NCBI RefSeq assembly: GCF_000414115.1
Contig: NZ_AOPZ01000198.1
Span: forward strand, 1-37,337
DNA: 37,337 nt
From: Streptomyces aurantiacus JA 4570
GTDB taxonomy: Bacteria; Actinomycetota; Actinomycetes; Streptomycetales; Streptomycetaceae
Direction: 5' to 3'
Made by a program: the position numbers and the translations under genes. This document shows, one piece after another, positions 8,344 through 16,415 of the stretch. A model generated the notes under the pieces. It was not told the DNA's origin, did not search any database, and saw only the letters and a list, made by a program, of their open reading frames with translations. Numbering within the stretch: position 1 is the first letter of the stretch; the number at the start of each line of letters is the position of its first letter.

Positions 8344-9228
8344 TCAGTTCACGGGGTACGCCACATCGCAGACCTGGTCCTCGGGTCCCGCCGTGTCCCA
8401 GTCGGTGAAGTACACCTCGCGGCAGGGGCCCGCGGAGGTGAGCCCTTCGCGCTCCATCCACTCCTCCACGGCGTCGTAAGCGCCGATGATCTGCGGGTAG
8501 ACGACCTGCGCCTTGGTGAGGCGGGTGTACGCGAGCCGGTGGGCGGGCTCCACCCGCGCCCGCACGTCCCACTTGCGCCCCTGCTCCGCGGCCCAGACGC
8601 GGGCCGCCGCCGGGTCCGCGACGGGCACGCAGGTCTCGGCGGGGCCGTCGCTGTCCTCGGTGACCTCGGCGTGGTAGATCACGAACGACGCGCCCGTGAC
8701 GCCGCCGCAGAACTCCACGGCGGCGTCCTCAAGGCGGGCGAGCGAGGCGTCGATCCACGAGGGCAGTTCGTCGGTGAACACATGCCTGCGCTCGACGAGG
8801 ACGAACGCCTCGGGGGCGTCGGTGGTGCGGATCTCGAATGTGCCGTACACGGCGGGGCTCCTTCCGGACAGTCGGCCACGGAGGTAGTCCGCGAGGGTGC
8901 GCTGGGCGGCGAACCGCTCCTCGACCCGGGCCCAGTGCGCGTCGACGGCGCGCGCCGCGGCCTCGTCGTCGAGCCCGACGACCGCCGCGATGTCCGCGAG
9001 CGGCATGTCGAGCCGGCGCAGCAGCACCACGGTGCGGGCCCGCTCGACCTGTTCGGGCCGGTAGTAGCGGTAGCCGGTCGCGCGGTCCACGTACGCCGGG
9101 GGCAGCAGGCCCTGCCGGTCGTACAGGCGCAGGGCCTTCGTGGAGAGCCGGGTGCGGGCCGCGAAGGCGCCGATGCTGAGGAGTTCTCGGTCCTTGCGGG
9201 GGGCTGGGTCTCTGTCGGGTGCGTCCAC
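8344..9228 (-). CDS. MerR-family regulator with GyrI-like effector-binding domain
   Basis: A 294-residue transcription factor. Residues 16-85 form a MerR winged helix-turn-helix (LSIGAFAARTRLSTKALRLYDR, then the GYRYY wing), followed by a dimerisation helix. Residues 127-294 form a GyrI/BmrR-type ligand-binding domain, which in the family binds hydrophobic or cationic compounds. No metal-binding cysteines typical of metal-sensing MerR proteins are seen in the linker. The GTG start at 9228 has GGAGG 8 nt upstream and lies 24 nt after the penicillin-binding protein stop, so the two may be co-transcribed. Target genes are unknown; the nearby cell-wall gene is the obvious candidate. Confidence 0.9.
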   Translation of the reverse strand: MDAPDRDPAPRKDRELLSIGAFAARTRLSTKALRLYDRQGLLPPAYVDRATGYRYYRPEQVERARTVVLLRRLDMPLADIAAVVGLDDEAAARAVDAHWARVEERFAAQRTLADYLRGRLSGRSPAVYGTFEIRTTDAPEAFVLVERRHVFTDELPSWIDASLARLEDAAVEFCGGVTGASFVIYHAEVTEDSDGPAETCVPVADPAAARVWAAEQGRKWDVRARVEPAHRLAYTRLTKAQVVYPQIIGAYDAVEEWMEREGLTSAGPCREVYFTDWDTAGPEDQVCDVAYPVN

Positions 9229-9252
9229 GGGTTCATCCTCCGTGACCGGCGG

Positions 9253-11199
9253 TCACCGGTCGCCGATGGCGGCTGCCTTCGGCGAACCGACCTTGGACTC
9301 TTCCCCAGGGGCAAGGTCAACGCCGCGCAGCGCGTCCCGCCAGATCCGCTCGGTCAGCGCGTTGCCGTGCCGGGACGCCTTGCCGCCGACGCCGGACAGC
9401 GGCTGCAGCAGGGGGTCGCGCGGGCGCGTACGGAAGAGGGTGACCGCGGTCGACACCTCGGGCGTGTACCCGGCGAACCACGCGGATTTGAACCGGTCCT
9501 GGCCGGTGGTGCGACCGGCCGCGACGGGCCGCCCGCCCTTCGCCGTGACCCGGCCCAGGCTGTCCACGGCGGCGTCCCGCAGCGCGGCGCCGACCTGGTG
9601 GGCGACCCGCGGGTCCAGGGCGCGCCGGGTGCGGGGCGGCTCCAGGCCCTCGACGGCCTCGCCGTCCTTGGTCACCGACGTCACCGAGTACGGGTCGTGC
9701 TGGAGGCCGCCCCGCGCGAACGTGCCGTACGCGCTCGCGAGCCGGATGGCGCTCGGCGTGGACGTGCCGAGCGGGAACGAGTCGTCGGGGCGCGCCATGC
9801 TCTGCTCCAGCATCCCGGCGCCCACGGCGACGTCCCGCACCCGCCGCTGCCCGATCTCGCGGCCGAGCTCCTGGTACGTGGCGTTGCCGCCCTCGACCAG
9901 GGCCTCGCCGGGCGTCATCCCGCCGATGCCCGGGCGGTCGGCGGGCACCCCGTCCTGGAGGGCGGCGGCGAGCACGAAGGGCTTGAACGCGGAGCCCGCG
10001 GGGACGCCGGAGGTGTCGGCGTTGTTGCTGAAGTGCCGGGTGGCGTCGGCGCCGCCGTACAGCGCGAGGACGGCGCCGTCCCTGGTGCGCACGGAGGCGG
10101 CGCCGACCTGGACACCCTTGTCCTGCGCGCGCTTCTCCGGGTCGAGTTCGCGGCGCAGAACGCCCTTCACGGACCGGGCGAGTCGGTGGACGCGGCCCTT
10201 GTCGAAGGTGGTGTAGATCTTGTAGCCGCCGCGGGCGAGGTCCTTGTCGGTGAGTCCGGTGCGCTGGCGCACGTACTTGTTGGCGATGTCGACGAGGTAG
10301 CCGGTCTGGCCGTAGTGCCCGCTGAGGCTGGTCGACCGGGACTCCTTCTGCGGCTCGGGGAACTTCTTGTACCGCGCTCGCTCCTTCGCGCTCATCCGTC
10401 CTACGGCGACCTGCCGGTCCAGGATCCAGGCCCAGCGCGCCTTCGCCCGGCGGTGGTTGGCGGCGCTGACGGAGGGGTCGTACATCTCCGCGCCCTTCAG
10501 CAGGGCGGCGAGCAGCGCCCCCTGGCTCGCGTCCAGCTTCCGCGCCGGAATCCCGTAGTAGGCGTGCGCGGCCGCCTCCACCCCGTAGGCCCCCCGCCCG
10601 AACCAGCTGCTGTTCAGATACCCCTGGAGAATCTCGTCCTTGGTCTTCCGCTGGTCGACCTTCAGCGAGATCACGAACTCCCTGACCTTGCGCGTGACGG
10701 TCTGGTCCTGGGAGAGGTAGGTGTTCTTCACGTACTGCTGGGTGATGGTGGAACCGCCCTGCGTCTCCTGCCCCTTGACCATGTTCACCAGGGCCCGCCC
10801 GAGGCCCTGGGGCGAGACCCCGGAGTCGCTGTAGAAGCTCGCGTTCTCCGCCGCGATGACCGCGTTCCGCACGGACCGGGGCACGTCCTTCAGCTCCACG
10901 TTCTGCCGGTTCACCTCCCCGGTGCTGACCATCTGCGTGCCGTCGGACCAGTAGTACACGTTCGCCTCGCGGCGGGCGGCGGCGTTCTCGTCCGGGACGT
11001 CCACGGTGACGTACACGTACGTGAAGAGCCCCGCGAGCCCGCCGCTCCCCAGCAGGCAGGTGCTGAGCCACTGCCGCCACGAGGGCAGCCACCGCCGCAC
11101 CCCGCGCCGCCCCCGGCGCGGATAGTCGATCAGCACCCTTCGGCCCCGCCGCCGGGCCGTTGTCTTCAGCGCGCGGGCGCGCTGCGCGTGTGTCCCCAT
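9253..11199 (-). CDS. Class A penicillin-binding protein (glycosyltransferase/transpeptidase) with altered transpeptidase motifs
   Basis: A 648-residue bifunctional cell-wall polymerase homologue. A basic cytoplasmic tail is followed by a membrane helix at about 47-65. The GT51 domain (about 80-280) keeps AAENASFYSDSG (catalytic Glu118; family usually ED then xxF) and GGSTITQQ (148-155), and has KDEILQGYLN where ILExYLN is usual. The transpeptidase domain (about 330-620) keeps SAFK (Ser403, Lys406). At the SxN position it reads GGN (437-439), and at KTG it reads RTT (563-565) in AGRTTGQ before the recognisable SAWFAGYTP. The second and third active-site motifs are therefore changed. The glycosyltransferase is probably functional, while transpeptidase activity or beta-lactam binding may be weakened or different. 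It is divergent from the GntR gene and followed by a MerR gene 24 nt downstream. Confidence 0.9.
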   Translation of the reverse strand: MGTHAQRARALKTTARRRGRRVLIDYPRRGRRGVRRWLPSWRQWLSTCLLGSGGLAGLFTYVYVTVDVPDENAAARREANVYYWSDGTQMVSTGEVNRQNVELKDVPRSVRNAVIAAENASFYSDSGVSPQGLGRALVNMVKGQETQGGSTITQQYVKNTYLSQDQTVTRKVREFVISLKVDQRKTKDEILQGYLNSSWFGRGAYGVEAAAHAYYGIPARKLDASQGALLAALLKGAEMYDPSVSAANHRRAKARWAWILDRQVAVGRMSAKERARYKKFPEPQKESRSTSLSGHYGQTGYLVDIANKYVRQRTGLTDKDLARGGYKIYTTFDKGRVHRLARSVKGVLRRELDPEKRAQDKGVQVGAASVRTRDGAVLALYGGADATRHFSNNADTSGVPAGSAFKPFVLAAALQDGVPADRPGIGGMTPGEALVEGGNATYQELGREIGQRRVRDVAVGAGMLEQSMARPDDSFPLGTSTPSAIRLASAYGTFARGGLQHDPYSVTSVTKDGEAVEGLEPPRTRRALDPRVAHQVGAALRDAAVDSLGRVTAKGGRPVAAGRTTGQDRFKSAWFAGYTPEVSTAVTLFRTRPRDPLLQPLSGVGGKASRHGNALTERIWRDALRGVDLAPGEESKVGSPKAAAIGDR

Positions 11200-11324
11200 G
11201 ATCAGGGAGAGGCGCGGGGGAGGGCGGAGGTTGGGCGCGGGGCTGTCAGCGGCGCGTAACAGTCGCCCCGTGACCCTGCCGTCGACGGCGTTCAGACGCT
11301 CTCGCGCCTCGCGTAGATCACGCG

Positions 11325-11351
11325 CATGGTGCTACGGTCATTAGCACCATG
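11325..11351. promoter_or_regulatory. Palindromic operator overlapping the GntR start codon
   Basis: A perfect inverted repeat, CATGGTGCTA (11325-11334) and TAGCACCATG (11342-11351), with a 7-nt spacer. It covers the ATG of the GntR gene and a TACGGT hexamer (11333-11338) that could be its -10 box. There is no Shine-Dalgarno sequence before the ATG, which fits a leaderless transcript. Autoregulation by the GntR protein is the simplest reading, as known for YtrA-type regulators. Confidence 0.65.
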
Positions 11352-11696
11352 CTGCTGACACTGGACACCGCGGACACCCGCCCCCTGCACGAGCAGGTGG
11401 CGGGCGCGATCCGCCGGGCCATCGCCGAGGGCGAATGCGCCGCCGGTGACCGCCTGCCTCCCGCGCGCGAGCTGTCGCGGGCGCTGGGGGTCAACTCCAA
11501 CACGGTGCTGCGCGGCCTGCGTTCACTGCGGGACGAGGGCCTGCTCGAGTTCCGGCGGGGCCGGGGCGTGACGGTCGCGCAGGGCGCGGCACGGCGTTCC
11601 GTCCTGGTGGACCGGGTGCGGGACCTGGTCGCGGAGGCGGCGCGGTTCGGCTACGCGAAGGCGGACCTCATAGAGATGATCAGGGTGGTGCCGTGA
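11349..11696 (+). CDS. GntR-family regulator, YtrA subfamily
   Basis: A short 115-residue regulator. Residues 10-75 form the GntR winged helix (PLHEQVAGAIRRAIAEG, RLPPARELSRALGVNSNTV). The remainder is a short helical tail of about 40 residues, as in the YtrA subgroup, which lacks a large ligand-binding domain. These proteins usually control adjacent membrane or ABC transporter genes. Its stop overlaps the GTG of the DUF1648 membrane-protein gene (GTGA), so the two are translationally coupled, and the membrane protein is the likely target or partner. A palindrome covers the start codon, and no ribosome site precedes it. Confidence 0.92.
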   Translation: MLLTLDTADTRPLHEQVAGAIRRAIAEGECAAGDRLPPARELSRALGVNSNTVLRGLRSLRDEGLLEFRRGRGVTVAQGAARRSVLVDRVRDLVAEAARFGYAKADLIEMIRVVP

Positions 11697-12658
11697 CGGA
11701 GAAGAGAGGTTCCGCCCACTGGGCCGCCCTCGGCTGGGTGGCCGGTGTCCTCGCGCTGCTGCTCGCGTTGCCGCTCCTGACGGCGGGCCGCCTTCCGGAC
11801 CGCGTCGCGACGCACTGGGACGCCGTGTCGGGGCGACCCGACGGTTCGATGCCGCTGTGGGCGGCGGCGGTGTTCCCGGCGCTGATCTGGGCGGTCGTCG
11901 CCGCCGTCGTCGCGGCGGCGCACATGTGGCGGGGCCCGGCCACCGCGTGGGGCGGCACCGTGCTGCTGTCGATGGGCGTCACGCTGGCGGGCGCGCAGGC
12001 GGCGATCGTGCGGGCGAACATGGACCACGCCCGCTGGCGGGACGCCGACTCGGTGACGCCGTGGGTCGTGGGGGCGCTGGTGGCCGGGGCGGCGGCGGGC
12101 GCCGCCGGGGCACTGACAGCGCGCCGCCGCACCCCGGGGGCCGCCCGGCCGACGGACCCGCCGCGCATGGATGTCCCGCCGGACCGGCGCGTCGTCTGGC
12201 TGGCGAGCACCTCGAACCCCTGGCTGCACGCGCTGGCGGCGGTCGCCGGAGCGGTGGCGCTGGTCGCCCTGGTCCTGACGGCGTGCGGGGCGACGGACCC
12301 GCTGTGGCCTTTGATCGTCCCGTTCGCCCTCGTCGCCGTCGCGAGCGCGGCCTGCGCGTCCGTACAGGTCCTCGTGACGGAGAACGGCCTGCGGGTGGCC
12401 TTCGGCCCGCTCGGCTGGCCCGCCCGCCGCTGGCGCCCCGCCGACATCGAGTCGGCCCACGCCGAACGCCGCACCCCCGCCCAGGTGGGCGGCTGGGGCT
12501 ACCGCCTCAGCGGCCTCGGCACCACGGTCATGCTGCGCGCGGGGGGCTGCCTGGTGATCCGGGCCAAGGGACGGAACTTCGCTGTGTCGGTGGACGACGC
12601 GGAGCGGGGAGCCGCCCTGCTGAACCGGCTGAGCCAGCAGGCCGCGAACACCCCCTGA
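11693..12658 (+). CDS. DUF1648-domain membrane protein
   Basis: A 321-residue membrane protein. The N-terminal segment has a hydrophobic helix followed by LPDRVATHWDAVSGRPDG, the signature of DUF1648. Further helices lie at about 55-77, 84-105, 123-142 and two between 200 and 240. A soluble C-terminal domain of about 95 residues follows (VLVTENGLRVAFGPLGWPARRW onward), resembling PH-like domains found in similar proteins. Members of this family are often encoded next to YtrA-type GntR regulators or stress regulators, but no biochemical role is established. It starts at a GTG overlapping the GntR stop. Confidence 0.88.
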   Translation: MTEKRGSAHWAALGWVAGVLALLLALPLLTAGRLPDRVATHWDAVSGRPDGSMPLWAAAVFPALIWAVVAAVVAAAHMWRGPATAWGGTVLLSMGVTLAGAQAAIVRANMDHARWRDADSVTPWVVGALVAGAAAGAAGALTARRRTPGAARPTDPPRMDVPPDRRVVWLASTSNPWLHALAAVAGAVALVALVLTACGATDPLWPLIVPFALVAVASAACASVQVLVTENGLRVAFGPLGWPARRWRPADIESAHAERRTPAQVGGWGYRLSGLGTTVMLRAGGCLVIRAKGRNFAVSVDDAERGAALLNRLSQQAANTP

Positions 12659-12723
12659 ACGTACGGCACTTCGGGCGTCCCCTACCTCAAAGACATCCAC
12701 TTCTGCACTGGCGCCCCGGGCCC

Positions 12724-12729
12724 TTGACA
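12724..12729 (+). promoter_or_regulatory. Candidate -35 element TTGACA
   Basis: A consensus TTGACA stands upstream of the acetyltransferase gene. No convincing -10 hexamer lies 16-18 nt downstream. Its place, before the in-frame ATG at 12732, is one reason to prefer a later start for the gene. Confidence 0.3.
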
Positions 12730-12821
12730 GCATGCGCACGCCTTCGCCACGTTTGAGCCTGGCCGGACGGCGCGTCAGCGTCTGTGCCACCAAAGGGGGA
12801 ACCAGGGGGGTTGGACCAGAG

Positions 12822-13937
12822 GTGGACATAACGAACCACAGGCCCGAGGAGCTGAGCGAGACGCTCCGTCGGTCCTGGCACCGGACCATGGAAGAGTCGC
12901 CCGACTACGCCAATCCGTTCCTGGCACCGGAGTTCGCCGCGGGTGTCGGCAACCACCGGGGCCGGGCGCGGGTGGCCGTCCTGCACGAGAACGGGGAGCC
13001 CGTCGGCTTCCTTCCCTACGAGCGCGACACCTTCGGCGTCGGCCGGGCCATCGGCCTCGGCCTCTCCGACTGCCAGGCACTCGTGCACCGCCCCGGGGTC
13101 ACCTGGGACACCCACGCGCTGCTGCGGGCCTGTGGCCTGGCCGTCTTCGAGTTCGACCACCTCGTCGAGGAGCAGAAACCGTTCGCCGGATACGTCACGG
13201 GGACGTTCGCGTCACCGGTCATAGACCTGAAGGACGGCGGCGGCGACGGCAGCGAGGGCGCCTACGCGGAATGGCTGCGCGGCACGTACCCGAGCCTGGC
13301 CAAGACGACGCTGAAGAAGGAGCGCCGTCTGGGCCGCGACCTGGGCGAGCTGCGCTTCGTCTTCGACGAGCGCGACCCCGCGGTGCTGCGCCAGCTCATG
13401 CGCTGGAAGTCCGCCCAGTACCGCAGGACGGCCCGGATGGACCGCTTCGCGCGCCCCTGGATAGTCGACCTGACGAACCATCTCTTCCAGGTCCGCGAGG
13501 AGCACTTCACCGGTGTGCTGTCCGTGGTGTACGCCGGTGACCGGCCGGTCGCCGCGCACTTCGGGCCAAGGTCACGCACCGTCTTCGCGGCCTGGTTCAC
13601 CGCGTACGACCCCGAGCTGCGCTACTACTCGCCCGGCCTGATCATGCACCTCAGAATGGCCGAGGCGGCGGGCCGGGAGGGCCTGCGGCTCCTCGACCTG
13701 GGGCGGGGCGAGAAGGAGTACAAGGACTGGCTCAAGACCCGCGAGCTGCGCGTCGGCGAGGGTTTCGCGACCCGGCCGCACCCCGTGGCGACGGCGCACC
13801 GCCTGTGGCGCAGGCCGGTGCGCGGCCTGCGCAACACGGTCCTCGCCCATCCCCGCCTGCGGGAGCCGGCGGACCGGCTGCTGAAGGCTGTGGGGGCGGT
13901 GCGGACGGCGCGTACGAAGCAGGGGGCACCGCGCTGA
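12822..13937 (+). CDS. GNAT-type acyltransferase, BioF2-like/FemAB-related
   Basis: A 371-residue protein from the GTG at 12822. The C-terminal two thirds match the acetyltransferase domain often annotated as BioF2-like or CelD/BcsL-like. Visible features are WLRGTYPSLAKTTLKKERRL, a central VREEHFTGVLSVVYAGDRPVAAHFG, and RLLDLGRGEKEYKDWLKTR near the end, where the GxxxYK pattern is typical. Homologues sit in polysaccharide and cell-surface loci and transfer acyl or aminoacyl groups; the acceptor here is unknown. An open frame reaches an ATG at 12732, but that lies next to a TTGACA. I prefer GTG 12822 because AGGGGGG at 12804-12810 precedes it, though the gap of 11 nt is long. The gene ends at a Streptomyces-type repeat that converges on the protease gene. 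Confidence 0.85.
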   Translation: MDITNHRPEELSETLRRSWHRTMEESPDYANPFLAPEFAAGVGNHRGRARVAVLHENGEPVGFLPYERDTFGVGRAIGLGLSDCQALVHRPGVTWDTHALLRACGLAVFEFDHLVEEQKPFAGYVTGTFASPVIDLKDGGGDGSEGAYAEWLRGTYPSLAKTTLKKERRLGRDLGELRFVFDERDPAVLRQLMRWKSAQYRRTARMDRFARPWIVDLTNHLFQVREEHFTGVLSVVYAGDRPVAAHFGPRSRTVFAAWFTAYDPELRYYSPGLIMHLRMAEAAGREGLRLLDLGRGEKEYKDWLKTRELRVGEGFATRPHPVATAHRLWRRPVRGLRNTVLAHPRLREPADRLLKAVGAVRTARTKQGAPR

Positions 13938-14000
13938 GCGCCCCGTAGGGGCGCGGGGAACTGCGCGACCAGCCACGACGGACCGCAGACGAGCGACGGC
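13938..14000. repeat. Streptomyces dispersed intergenic repeat with hairpin
   Basis: Immediately after the TGA of the acyltransferase, GCGCCCC (13938-13944), loop gta, GGGGCGC (13948-13954) form a hairpin. This is followed by GGGGAACTGCGCGACCAGCC and a tail rich in CGACGG. I recognise this composite from its frequent occurrence between genes in Streptomyces genomes; its copy number cannot be counted here. It probably also ends transcription between the convergent genes. Confidence 0.65.
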
Positions 14001-14026
14001 CCATCGCGGCACTTCCCGCGAAGCGA

Positions 14027-15916
14027 TTAGCGAGCCTTGGGCGGCACGAGCCCGCGCTCAGCCCCAAGCTTCGCCCCCGTGTCCGCGTACAGCGCGACCG
14101 AGCCATCGCTCCGCCGCACGATCAGGTCGTCGGCCCGACCGTTGGCGGTGTGGCTGCCCGCGGCCGTCGCCCGCACGCTCTTCCAGCGGGCGTCGGCCGC
14201 CCGCAGCCGCGTCTTCTTGCCGGTGCCGCGCGTGCTCAGGTCCTGGTGGAGGGTGAGTTCGCCGTCGTCGCGGCGGACGACGAGGTCCCAGTTGGCGCCG
14301 CCGGCGAAGTCGCCCGCGGTGAGCAGGGAGGCCCGCTTCCAGGTGGCGCCCGGCTTGTGCAGCCGGGTCTCCTTCTTCAGCCGCTGCCCGCCCACGTCCC
14401 GATAGAGGGTGACTTCGCCGTCGCTCCACCGCACCACCAGATCGTCGGCCCGCTTGTTGCCGCTGAAGCGCCCGGCGGTGATCTGACCGGCGTGCTTCCA
14501 GGTGGACTTGGCGCGAGCGAGCCTGATCTCCTTGCCGAATCCGGCCGTGCTGACGTCCGGGTAGAGGGTGACCTCCCCGTCGGACCACCGCACCACCAGG
14601 TCGGACAGCTTGGTGCTCCCGGTGAAGTCGCCGCCGGTGACGGCCGTGGCGTGCTTCCACGTCCCCTTGGCGGCCTTGAGCCGCCGCTCCCCGCTGAACC
14701 CGCCCTTGCCGTCGCCGGTGTACAGGGTGACCTCGCCGTCGGTCCACACCACGACGAGATCGGCCTTGCCGTCACCGGTGTAGTCGCCGGAGGCCAGCTG
14801 CTTGGCGTGCTGCCAGGTCTCGCCGCCGCCGGGGGAGTACGGCAGCGGGGGCCGCGTCACCGCCGCGACGCCGTCGACCGCGTCCTGGTACAGCTTGAAC
14901 ACCTCGCCGTCGTAGTACGGCGCGTACGAGACGCTCGGGCTGGACCCGCCGCCGCCCCAGCCGCCGAGGTTCCCGACCACGTCACCGGTCTTGGTCCTCT
15001 CGTCGAAGTTCATCAGCCAGGGACTGCCGGAGGTGCCGCCGTAGAACCCGCCGCACGCCATGCGCAGCTGCTTGTACCCGGCAAGCCGGGTCGTCTTCGC
15101 CCGGCACTTGATCGCGCGGTCCTTGGCGTCGTACGTCGCCTTCGGATAGCCGATGACGGTGACGGGCACCCGGTAACCGGGCGTGCGCGCGAGCCTGTTG
15201 GCGCCCGTGACCTGCTCGACCTGGCGCCCGCGCTGGTCGGCCTTGAGGGTGGCGAAGGCGAAGTCGAGGTTCGACCCGGTGCCCTTGGCGGTGTGCCGCG
15301 GGTCCTTGAAGACCCGGTCGACGGCCCAGATGCCGTACGGCTGCTTCGCGGCGGGCCGGTCCGAGCGGTACTGCGGCACGAAGGCGTACTTGCTGCCGTT
15401 GCCGCAGTGCGCGGCCGTCAGGATCAGATTGCCCTTGGCGCTGTGCACGACGCTGGCGGTGCAGCTGTGCGCGGAGAGGCCCCTGTCGACGAAGTAGAGG
15501 ACGCCGATGGTCTTGGCGCCTTTGTAGTACGACGCGGTGGGGGCGGAGGCGGCGCGTGTGGCCGCGGGGGTGGCGCGCGCTACTGGGGCGGACGCGGTGC
15601 GTGTGGCCGGGGCGGAGGCCGGTGACGCGGTGGCCGGGGCGGGGCCGGCGGCCTTGGCGGGCGGCGGGGGCGTCGCCGCCTCCATGCGCGCGGCGGTCCA
15701 GAACTGCTCCGCGTCCGCCACGCCCCAATTCCCGTTCTCCCGGACGGGGATGGACTGCGTGGACGCCACCTGGGAGCCGGAACCGGAACCGAGGGTGGAC
15801 GAGGGTCCGGGGCCGTCTCCGGCTCCGGAGGCGGAGACGGTGCCCGCAGCCGATACGGCGAAGACCGCGCCGCCCACCCCTACGACGACGGACCGGGCCC
15901 AACCAGAAATCCGCAC
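14027..15916 (-). CDS. Secreted trypsin-like serine protease with five C-terminal VCBS/FG-GAP-like repeats
   Basis: A 629-residue exported protein. The signal peptide covers about 1-30 and ends in AAGTVSASG. An Ala/Pro-rich linker covers about 75-128. The protease domain (about 130-350) carries the triad: His170 in LTAAHC, Asp218 in NLDFAF and Ser298 in GGTSGSPW. From about 366 to the end come five repeats of about 52 residues. Each has W(K/Q)xA, a short acidic loop (GDYTGDGKADLVV in the first, degenerating later) and DGEVTLY. This resembles FG-GAP/VCBS beta-propeller blades, and the calcium-type DxDG loop is intact only in the first blade. The repeats may bind the substrate or cell surface. 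The start is a GTG with GGAGAAGGG upstream. It is divergent from the chaplin gene. Confidence 0.9.
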   Translation of the reverse strand: MRISGWARSVVVGVGGAVFAVSAAGTVSASGAGDGPGPSSTLGSGSGSQVASTQSIPVRENGNWGVADAEQFWTAARMEAATPPPPAKAAGPAPATASPASAPATRTASAPVARATPAATRAASAPTASYYKGAKTIGVLYFVDRGLSAHSCTASVVHSAKGNLILTAAHCGNGSKYAFVPQYRSDRPAAKQPYGIWAVDRVFKDPRHTAKGTGSNLDFAFATLKADQRGRQVEQVTGANRLARTPGYRVPVTVIGYPKATYDAKDRAIKCRAKTTRLAGYKQLRMACGGFYGGTSGSPWLMNFDERTKTGDVVGNLGGWGGGGSSPSVSYAPYYDGEVFKLYQDAVDGVAAVTRPPLPYSPGGGETWQHAKQLASGDYTGDGKADLVVVWTDGEVTLYTGDGKGGFSGERRLKAAKGTWKHATAVTGGDFTGSTKLSDLVVRWSDGEVTLYPDVSTAGFGKEIRLARAKSTWKHAGQITAGRFSGNKRADDLVVRWSDGEVTLYRDVGGQRLKKETRLHKPGATWKRASLLTAGDFAGGANWDLVVRRDDGELTLHQDLSTRGTGKKTRLRAADARWKSVRATAAGSHTANGRADDLIVRRSDGSVALYADTGAKLGAERGLVPPKAR

Positions 15917-16059
15917 AACTGCCCTTCTCCCGAAATTACTCCTGGGTACCTTATGTCACCCAAACAGCCGAACGGCCGACGCCCCCCGGCCCCGCCGCTC
16001 CCCTGAACGGGCGTCTCCTTTCCCCCACGCGGGCCATAGCGGTGTCCGCCGTGGGGCGC

Positions 16060-16130
16060 CCCCATAAGGCTCAAGCCAGCAGAACAAAACCAAGAACAGA
16101 ACAACCAAGACCCGCACCAGGAGGTAGCCC
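16060..16130 (+). promoter_or_regulatory. Leader of the chaplin gene with A-rich stretch and strong ribosome site
   Basis: Before the chaplin ATG, bases 16076-16112 are rich in A and AAC triplets, clearly unlike the surrounding 70% GC DNA. AGGAGG at 16120-16125 lies 5 nt before the start. This suggests an unstructured, efficiently translated leader. A CATAAGG element just upstream may be part of a promoter, but no matching -35 is convincing. Confidence 0.5.
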
Positions 16131-16382
16131 ATGCGCAAGCGCGCGTACTTCGCCGCAGCCGCCCTCGCCACGACCGCGGTACTCGGCGTCGCCGGCACCG
16201 CGGCAGCCGACCCCGACCCGTCGGGCGCGCAGGCTCAGGCCGATGTCTCGAACTCCGCCGGCGTCCTCAGCGGCAACGCGGTCCAGGTCCCCATCGACCT
16301 CGGCCTCAACGTGTGCGGCAACACCATCGACGTACTCGGCCTGCTCAACCCGGCGTCCGACAACAAGTGCAAGACCAACTGA
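16131..16382 (+). CDS. Short chaplin-like secreted surface protein
   Basis: An 83-residue protein. A signal peptide ends near residue 26 (GTAAA before DPDP). The mature part has a single chaplin domain: SAGVLSGNAVQVPID, then NVCGNTIDVLGLLNPA, with the conserved cysteines at 62 and 80 that form the intramolecular disulfide in chaplins. Short chaplins assemble into amyloid-like films that lower surface tension on aerial hyphae. The end is unusual: after NPA it reads SDNKCKTN where most chaplins have FGNxC, so one hydrophobic aromatic is lost and two lysines are gained. No C-terminal sorting signal is present. It could be a chaplin specialised for another partner or a decaying copy. Confidence 0.88.
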   Translation: MRKRAYFAAAALATTAVLGVAGTAAADPDPSGAQAQADVSNSAGVLSGNAVQVPIDLGLNVCGNTIDVLGLLNPASDNKCKTN

Positions 16383-16415
16383 CCCGACTGCCCGGTTGCG
16401 CGTAACCTTCCCGGG

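Noticed and set aside
7741..11259. A 1172-residue plus-strand open frame
   Set aside because: It runs antisense across the kinase, MerR and penicillin-binding protein genes and has no domain pattern; it is a high-GC shadow.
16383..16415. CGTAAC after the chaplin gene as a BldN-type -35 element for the membrane gene
   Set aside because: No matching -10 (CGTTGA-like) lies at the proper distance.
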